Source: TC-15 sp034437275 (GTDB taxonomy: Bacteria; Chloroflexota; Anaerolineae; Aggregatilineales; Aggregatilineaceae). Taken from it: a DNA stretch of 64,000 bases. The notes beneath the pieces were generated by a model. It was given only the letters and a program-made list of their open reading frames with translations. It was not told the origin of the DNA and made no database searches. Shown here in pieces: positions 58,901-64,000 of this stretch. The translations under genes and the position numbers were made by a program. The stretch's first letter is position 1, and each line of letters begins with the position of its first letter. The stretch is from NCBI GenBank assembly GCA_034437275.1, contig DAOTUD010000065.1, forward strand, positions 24,255-88,254. Reading direction: 5' to 3'.

Positions 58901-61900
58901 CTACTGTAGTCTGGCAACCAGATAAGCCTGGACCTGAGCGAACAGGCTGTAGACAACCGGGACCACGATTAACGTTAGCAAAGTGCTGCTGAACAAGCCG
59001 CCGATCACCACAGTGCCTAGTTCTGCGGCAATGATTGCGCCTTCGGACAGCCCGATGGCCAGCGGGAGCAGCGCGAACATTGTGGCGATAGCCGTCATCA
59101 GGATGGGTCGCAGACGTGTGGTTCCGCCGTCAATCAGTGCCTGACGCACATCCATATCCCGTTCTTTACGGTTGGTTTGTACCCGGTCAAGCAGCACAAT
59201 AGCATTGGTTACAACGATGCCGACCAACATCAAAAGGCCAACAACGGACGACAACCCTAACACCCGGCCCGTAATGGACAATCCGACGGCAGCGCCGACA
59301 ACGGCAAGCGGCAGGCTGAACAGGATGGTTACCGGGTGTACCAGGGAGCCGAAGGTCAGCACCATGACGATATAGACGATCAAGACGGCAATCCCTAACG
59401 ACGCGAACGTTTGGCGGAAACCTTCGGTCTGGAGTTCAGACTCGTATCCCTCCCCTACCGTGAATTTGTCGGGCAGCTCAAGTTTCTTGACGGCATCAAG
59501 TGCCTCTTGTGTCAGCCCCAGGGTATCCTCGGTTTCCAATTCAGCCGAATAACGCACCGCAGGAATACCATCAACGCGGATATAGGTTTGTGTTACGTCG
59601 CCTCCAGTAAGGGCGACCCGTTCCAGCGTACTCTCAACGTTGGTGACGCCTTCGATTTGCTCCAATGTCGAGATGATCAACGGATCATACTCTGCCAGTT
59701 CAGCCAGAGTGGGGGGATTCTCTTTGTTGCCACTGACCACCACTGCAAACCCTGCAAACCCTTGCTCGCTCAGGGATGCGCTGGAGACTGTCACATAATC
59801 GGAACCACCGAAAATCTCTTCAGCTTTAGCACGCACCTGTAATGTGAGGTCATCTAGCACGTCCTGACTTTCGACCGACAGGGTCAGGCTGGCTTCATTC
59901 TCGCTGATCGAGTCTGATGATACCAGTCCGTCTTGCCCTCCTCCTCCCACCGAAGTCTGGATCGCTCCAATTCCACCCAGCCCTATCAGGTAGTCTTCCA
60001 GACGGCGCACCGTAACGTCTGTATCGGCAATTGTTGTTGGCCTATCGTTGGTTGTTTTTGGCAATGTGACGTCTATGGAGATTGTTGGCTCACCAAAGGA
60101 CGGCAGGAACGCGGTTGGACGCTGGCTTAATACAAACATGCCAAGCACAAAGGCCAATGTTGCGATGCCCATCACAAGCCACCGGTGCGCTAATGACCAC
60201 TCGATCACACGACGGTAGCCGTGTTCCATCCGGCTGTGATCGTCTTCAGGCAGCGACTCCTTGTTGATGAAAAGGTAGGCAAGCAGGGGAACTACGGTAA
60301 TGGCTACAATAAAAGAGGCTCCCAGAGCATAGGTAACGGCCAGGCCAAACGGCAGGAAAAACGCTCCAATGACGCCTCCGAAAAGCCCAATGGGCAGGAA
60401 CACGACCACTGTCGTTACTGTAGCAGCAAAGATCGCTACTGATACATCACGTGTCCCCTCAATGACGGCCTGTAACCTGTCTTCACCCTTCTGGATATTG
60501 CGATAGATGTTTTCCAGCACGACAATGGCATCATCAACTACACGTCCAATAGCGACTGTCAGCCCGGAGAGCGTCATGATATTGAGGCTCACTGTCTCGG
60601 GAAACAGCCGGAGGACAAAGTCAAGCGCCTCCTTCACTATGCCGTCGGAATCTGCTGCTAGTGGGTACAGTAAGTCATGAACATTTCCGGGCACCCAACG
60701 CATGACGACAAAGGCAAGTGCCACTGAAGTCGGAATACTCACTGCAGTTACCAGCGTGCTGCGAATGCTGAAATTCAGGAAAATGAGGATAACGACCACG
60801 GCCATAACCGCGCCTAAACCACCCTCCCGCGCAACGCCGCTGATTGACTCTTCGATAAACCCTGCCTGCTCGAAAGCGACATTGAATTCGACGCCAGCAT
60901 TTTCGGTTTCCAGTTCAGTCAGCACTTCCTCAACCTCAGCCCAGGCGGCCACGGTGTTCGCGTTATCATTCTTACGAATTTCCAGCAGCAAGCTGTTGTC
61001 GCCATTCGTCCGTGTGACAAGCTCATCGGGAGTGTAGATTCCTCGCAGCACGTCGCTGCGCCGCTTCTGCACAGCTTCCGGCAGCTGCTGGGCAGTTTCC
61101 TCGCTGATCAGGACCAGCACGTCGTTATCCAGGTTAGAGAAGAAGTCCGCTTCGCACGACGGCCCTGCGTCGCGGTCGCAGTCGGCAACGTACAACAGAG
61201 TATCTGCCGTCAGCGGGGATATAAACTGTGTATAATCCTGCAGCGCATTGAGCACACCGGACGGCATGCGGCGCGAGCCATCGCTTTCGACTGTATAGAA
61301 GATGTCGTCTGCTGTCTGCAGCTTCTCCGCACCTAGATTGCCAGTAATCTGCGCCCAGTTAGATGGAAGGGCAGGGGCCGAAGGGTCATAAACCCGATCG
61401 GCATCGTTGTCTTGACTTAGCGTCTCCACTGCCGTAGCTGCATCTCCGGAGGCAATGTCGCCCAATGTTACTCCCGGGCGGCATTGCCATGTGCTGTCGT
61501 AGGCCTGTGCAACCTCTGGGCTTTGAAGCACATCGAGCGAAAAGGCACAGAACACGTCTGGCTGAAGGCTATTGAGGAAATCTGGATCGTTTTCGACCAG
61601 GTAACGCACTGCGTTGCCCGACAAATCATCGATCAGATGGACGGCATAAAAATCCAACTTCGGGGGCAAATTGCCCACAATCTGGTTTAACGCACCAGCC
61701 GGATCGCCAAAACGGAGCAAATCATCTGCGGTTTGGAAGGTGATGTCGGTCATCAGCGGCTGCGACGCCAGATCATTCCAAAAGCCGTTTGTGCCTAAAG
61801 GAGGTGACGTATTGCTGTTCGCCAACTGCACCTGAACGTCACCGGGGAGTGCAGCCAGTGTATCTGGCGACAGCGCCTGAAGTGCCGACACAGATAATTT

Positions 61901-63580
61901 GCTGAAAAAATCGACTTCGTTGTCGGCCAAGAACAGCAGTACATCAGCAGACAGTTTTTCCAGTTCAACTGGTCGCAAATCAGCAAGGGAGTTCATCAGC
62001 TCCGACGGCGTCGTACCTGAGATTTCTAGGAGGTCATCGGCGGTATCTAGTTCATCAAGATCGACCATGCCGGAAAAACTGGCCCATGACGCCGGCAAGG
62101 GAGGCCCCTCTTGTGTGACAGTATCGCTTGCTGCACTGTTATCTGGTGAAGTTGAGTCAGTGGTAGGGTCAGAAGCGGAGCCGTCGGATAAGGTATCAGG
62201 GACGGCATCCATTGGGGAGGCGGCGTTGCTGTTGCCATCACGCGCCATCGCTTCTTGCAGGCGTTGGGCAGGGATCTGCTCGCCACCCTGGACGGTGATT
62301 TCAGCAACAGCGTCAATAGACTCCAGACGGGGAATGATGTTATCTTCCACCAGGCGCTGGAGTTCTTGGTTGGACATTTCAGCGCTCACGCTAATGTTGG
62401 CAAGCGGTATATCGCTGAAACTAAACGATATGAGCGAAGGTTTCTCAAACCGCCATTCTGCAGGCAGTTCTGCTTCAAAGTATGCATCGGACGGCGTGTC
62501 ATCAAGCAAGGTTTGTGCCACAAGCAAAGCTGCCACTTCATTACGATCTGTGGAGGGTAGCACGTCAAATCTTGACCAGAGCCGATCCTGAATGGCCAGG
62601 TCATCACGCAGCAACAGTGCCCCCAACGACGAGCCGTCTAGATAGCTAAACATATCGCAGCGACCAGTTGGGGGCGTGCCGTCTGGGTTGTTAGCTGCAA
62701 CCTCAGTCTGGCACCGCGCTTCGATGTTCAGGATAGTTTCGATATCCTGGGGGGTAACGTCCGCCACGGTTCCCAGGGGGCCGGCGAGATAGCCGTTTTC
62801 CACAAAAGCATTGAAGATATCCGCCATGTTTCTGATACTGGTTAGTTCAGCCAGGTCTTTGACGTTTTCAAAGCGGTCCATCTGCCATGTAGCTGGTAGA
62901 TCAGGGGAAGGCGTGGCTTGACTCAGTTCAGTCGGAGGTGTACGTGACGGGGTGCCGTTGGCGGCCTGTAATTCAGCGCGCAGCGGCTCATCCATAGTCG
63001 CGATAACGTCAGGCGGGAGCAGACTGTAAGCCGCTAATTCACGCAAAACCTCCGGAGAAAAGCTTTGCCAAACACCTGAGGTAAGTTGGGGCAAAAAGCC
63101 CTGGTCATTCTCCTGGCTATAGGCGTACAGATACATGATCATGTCGGGGGATAAATCGCCGATCATTTGTTCCGGAGTTGTGTCATCCGAAGGGACGAGG
63201 ATACGCCAGGGAAGGTCCAGATTATCGAGAACTGTCTGAAGATCGTCCTGCAGCGCATCCTGATCAAGACCAAAATCATTACGAATTTCGAGAAAAACAT
63301 AGTTGCTGCTCGTGCTTGACTCGCGATTCATAACTCCCTCAACGTTTTCCGCGCCGTCTTCCAGGGGCACAGTATAAGCCTGCAGCATGAGATCGGTGCT
63401 AGGGCTTCCATGACTGCGGACAAAAATAAACGTAGAAGGCACATCGATAGGAGGCAGTAACTCGATATTAAGGTCAAGGGCGGCATATGTTCCCAAGATC
63501 ATTGCCACAATGGTAATGATGATGGTCAGCCATCGATAATGGATCGACGTGCGGGCGATTCGTTCGAACAGAGAGCGCAT
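58901..63580 (-). CDS. RND efflux-type permease with repeat-bearing insertions
   Basis: 1559 residues, about 500 more than AcrB or SwrC. The transmembrane core is intact: first helix at 17-37, block 2-6 at about 905-1110 including the proton-relay VVDDAIVVLENIY, and a C-terminal half with VTNAIVLLDRV. The extra length is in the first periplasmic loop: one insertion at about 140-378 and another at about 440-845. Within these, a module recurs starting LPATW (228), LPASW (495), GFWNDL (599) and LPSNW (738), followed by TADD(L/I) and an ADTLLYVAD/ADVLLFLAD-like helix then DFF..L. The second insertion takes the place of the docking subdomain of AcrB. Substrate and partners are unknown; no MFP or TolC gene is nearby. 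Confidence 0.88.
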   Translation of the reverse strand: MRSLFERIARTSIHYRWLTIIITIVAMILGTYAALDLNIELLPPIDVPSTFIFVRSHGSPSTDLMLQAYTVPLEDGAENVEGVMNRESSTSSNYVFLEIRNDFGLDQDALQDDLQTVLDNLDLPWRILVPSDDTTPEQMIGDLSPDMIMYLYAYSQENDQGFLPQLTSGVWQSFSPEVLRELAAYSLLPPDVIATMDEPLRAELQAANGTPSRTPPTELSQATPSPDLPATWQMDRFENVKDLAELTSIRNMADIFNAFVENGYLAGPLGTVADVTPQDIETILNIEARCQTEVAANNPDGTPPTGRCDMFSYLDGSSLGALLLRDDLAIQDRLWSRFDVLPSTDRNEVAALLVAQTLLDDTPSDAYFEAELPAEWRFEKPSLISFSFSDIPLANISVSAEMSNQELQRLVEDNIIPRLESIDAVAEITVQGGEQIPAQRLQEAMARDGNSNAASPMDAVPDTLSDGSASDPTTDSTSPDNSAASDTVTQEGPPLPASWASFSGMVDLDELDTADDLLEISGTTPSELMNSLADLRPVELEKLSADVLLFLADNEVDFFSKLSVSALQALSPDTLAALPGDVQVQLANSNTSPPLGTNGFWNDLASQPLMTDITFQTADDLLRFGDPAGALNQIVGNLPPKLDFYAVHLIDDLSGNAVRYLVENDPDFLNSLQPDVFCAFSLDVLQSPEVAQAYDSTWQCRPGVTLGDIASGDAATAVETLSQDNDADRVYDPSAPALPSNWAQITGNLGAEKLQTADDIFYTVESDGSRRMPSGVLNALQDYTQFISPLTADTLLYVADCDRDAGPSCEADFFSNLDNDVLVLISEETAQQLPEAVQKRRSDVLRGIYTPDELVTRTNGDNSLLLEIRKNDNANTVAAWAEVEEVLTELETENAGVEFNVAFEQAGFIEESISGVAREGGLGAVMAVVVILIFLNFSIRSTLVTAVSIPTSVALAFVVMRWVPGNVHDLLYPLAADSDGIVKEALDFVLRLFPETVSLNIMTLSGLTVAIGRVVDDAIVVLENIYRNIQKGEDRLQAVIEGTRDVSVAIFAATVTTVVVFLPIGLFGGVIGAFFLPFGLAVTYALGASFIVAITVVPLLAYLFINKESLPEDDHSRMEHGYRRVIEWSLAHRWLVMGIATLAFVLGMFVLSQRPTAFLPSFGEPTISIDVTLPKTTNDRPTTIADTDVTVRRLEDYLIGLGGIGAIQTSVGGGGQDGLVSSDSISENEASLTLSVESQDVLDDLTLQVRAKAEEIFGGSDYVTVSSASLSEQGFAGFAVVVSGNKENPPTLAELAEYDPLIISTLEQIEGVTNVESTLERVALTGGDVTQTYIRVDGIPAVRYSAELETEDTLGLTQEALDAVKKLELPDKFTVGEGYESELQTEGFRQTFASLGIAVLIVYIVMVLTFGSLVHPVTILFSLPLAVVGAAVGLSITGRVLGLSSVVGLLMLVGIVVTNAIVLLDRVQTNRKERDMDVRQALIDGGTTRLRPILMTAIATMFALLPLAIGLSEGAIIAAELGTVVIGGLFSSTLLTLIVVPVVYSLFAQVQAYLVARLQ

Positions 63581-64000
63581 AATTTACCTTCCTCAGGCGG
63601 GAACGAACACGAGACGGGATTGCATCGGGCAAGTAAAGATACGTGATTCAGACATAAAATTGCCTGAATCGCTTTGAATGAGCATAAAGATATACTATCC
63701 ATGTAGACATTACAAGCGCTCAATAAATTTAACGTTTCTGGTATTAAAATTTTTATCTGAATCGATTATATAGTTATTTCTAATAAGGTGTATATGTCTA
63801 TAAATAAACTGATTGCGTCATGAATATGATAAAAATGATCGAGATTCACAATATCAAATGATAGCACGATCCGTCGACGTACTCCGAAAAAATGTGAAGT
63901 CCGTTCCCGAACCCAAAGTAACCATTCCAAAAGAGTCCAAAGTTGCCATTTGTGACGTTAAGTACAAGCATCTGCGTGGTTAGTGAACTGTGTTGGATAA
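63581..64000. other. AT-rich region at the right edge, no convincing gene
   Basis: 420 bases. It contains the RND upstream dyad (listed separately), a very AT-rich stretch (63710-63830), and a 41-codon frame at 63858-63983 (MIARSVDVLRKNV...) without a ribosome site. Inside that frame two related 15-mers, CCCAAAGTAACCATT (63912-63926) and TCCAAAGTTGCCATT (63936-63950), share 12 of 15 bases at a 24-base period. This resembles an end of a mobile element, but nothing confirms it. Confidence 0.4.
63645..63670. promoter_or_regulatory. Dyad upstream of the RND gene, possible operator
   Basis: GATTCAG (63645-63651) and CTGAATC (63664-63670) are perfect arms 12 bases apart; two further inner positions (CA/TG) also match. 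It lies 65 bases before the RND start. TetR-type repressors commonly bind such sites near RND genes, but no regulator gene is within the window. Confidence 0.5.

Overview
The window is a stretch of bacterial chromosome, GC in the mid-50s by eye, with densely packed genes in short operons on both strands and no intact mobile element. Gene content suggests Chloroflexota, probably an Anaerolineae-like lineage: tandem PPC-domain proteins, an AglEFG-type sugar importer without its own ATPase, a STAND/BTAD activator, an RsmD with an APPQY motif, a Gram-positive-type SOS box at uvrB, and many large membrane proteins with lineage-specific insertions. The phylum is an inference (about 0.6); no rRNA gene is present to settle it.

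Layout. 1-3600 (+): two PPC-repeat secreted proteins and a GPH-type symporter. 3600-13935 (-): PspC, SRPBCC, an AttEFGH-like export cluster (ABC ATPase, FtsX permease, DUF1028, AttH/CrtC lipocalin-like), an S1-domain protein behind a consensus promoter, and a membrane-GAF-HTH protein with a GNAT. 13936-23100 (+): a carbohydrate importer with tandemly duplicated binding proteins, two permeases, and a membrane protein of unknown role. The second permease carries about 820 extra residues of coiled coil. 23160-28207 (-): greA, dgt, uvrB, PHP. 28334-32335 (+): SH3 protein, ligA, RlmI-type methyltransferase. 32339-33271 (-): a tyrosine recombinase homologue lacking its catalytic residues. 33360-35817 (+): acyl-CoA ligase and HAD phosphatase. 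35897-39332 (-): ftsH and a Ser/Thr kinase. 39415-43859 (+): large membrane protein, then TPR, UROD-like and rsmD. 43876-47361 (-): HhH, DUF971, helical protein, hpt, cca. 47655-48926 (+): STAND/BTAD regulator. 49012-51187 (-): tRNA-Arg and two unknown proteins. 51327-58630 (+): acnA, ribokinase, response regulator/histidine kinase, PduO-type adenosyltransferase. 58901-63580 (-): a 1559-residue RND permease with repeat insertions.

How it fits together. Most genes are housekeeping: repair (uvrB, ligA), nucleotide salvage (dgt, hpt), RNA modification and maturation (rsmD, RlmI-type, cca), proteolysis (ftsH), central metabolism (acnA). cca is functionally tied to the tRNA here, whose gene does not encode CCA. 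The most unusual systems are the sugar importer, which combines non-lipidated duplicated binding proteins with a permease bearing a giant extracytoplasmic coiled coil, and the RND permease whose usual TolC-docking position is filled by repeats. Function beyond family level is inference.
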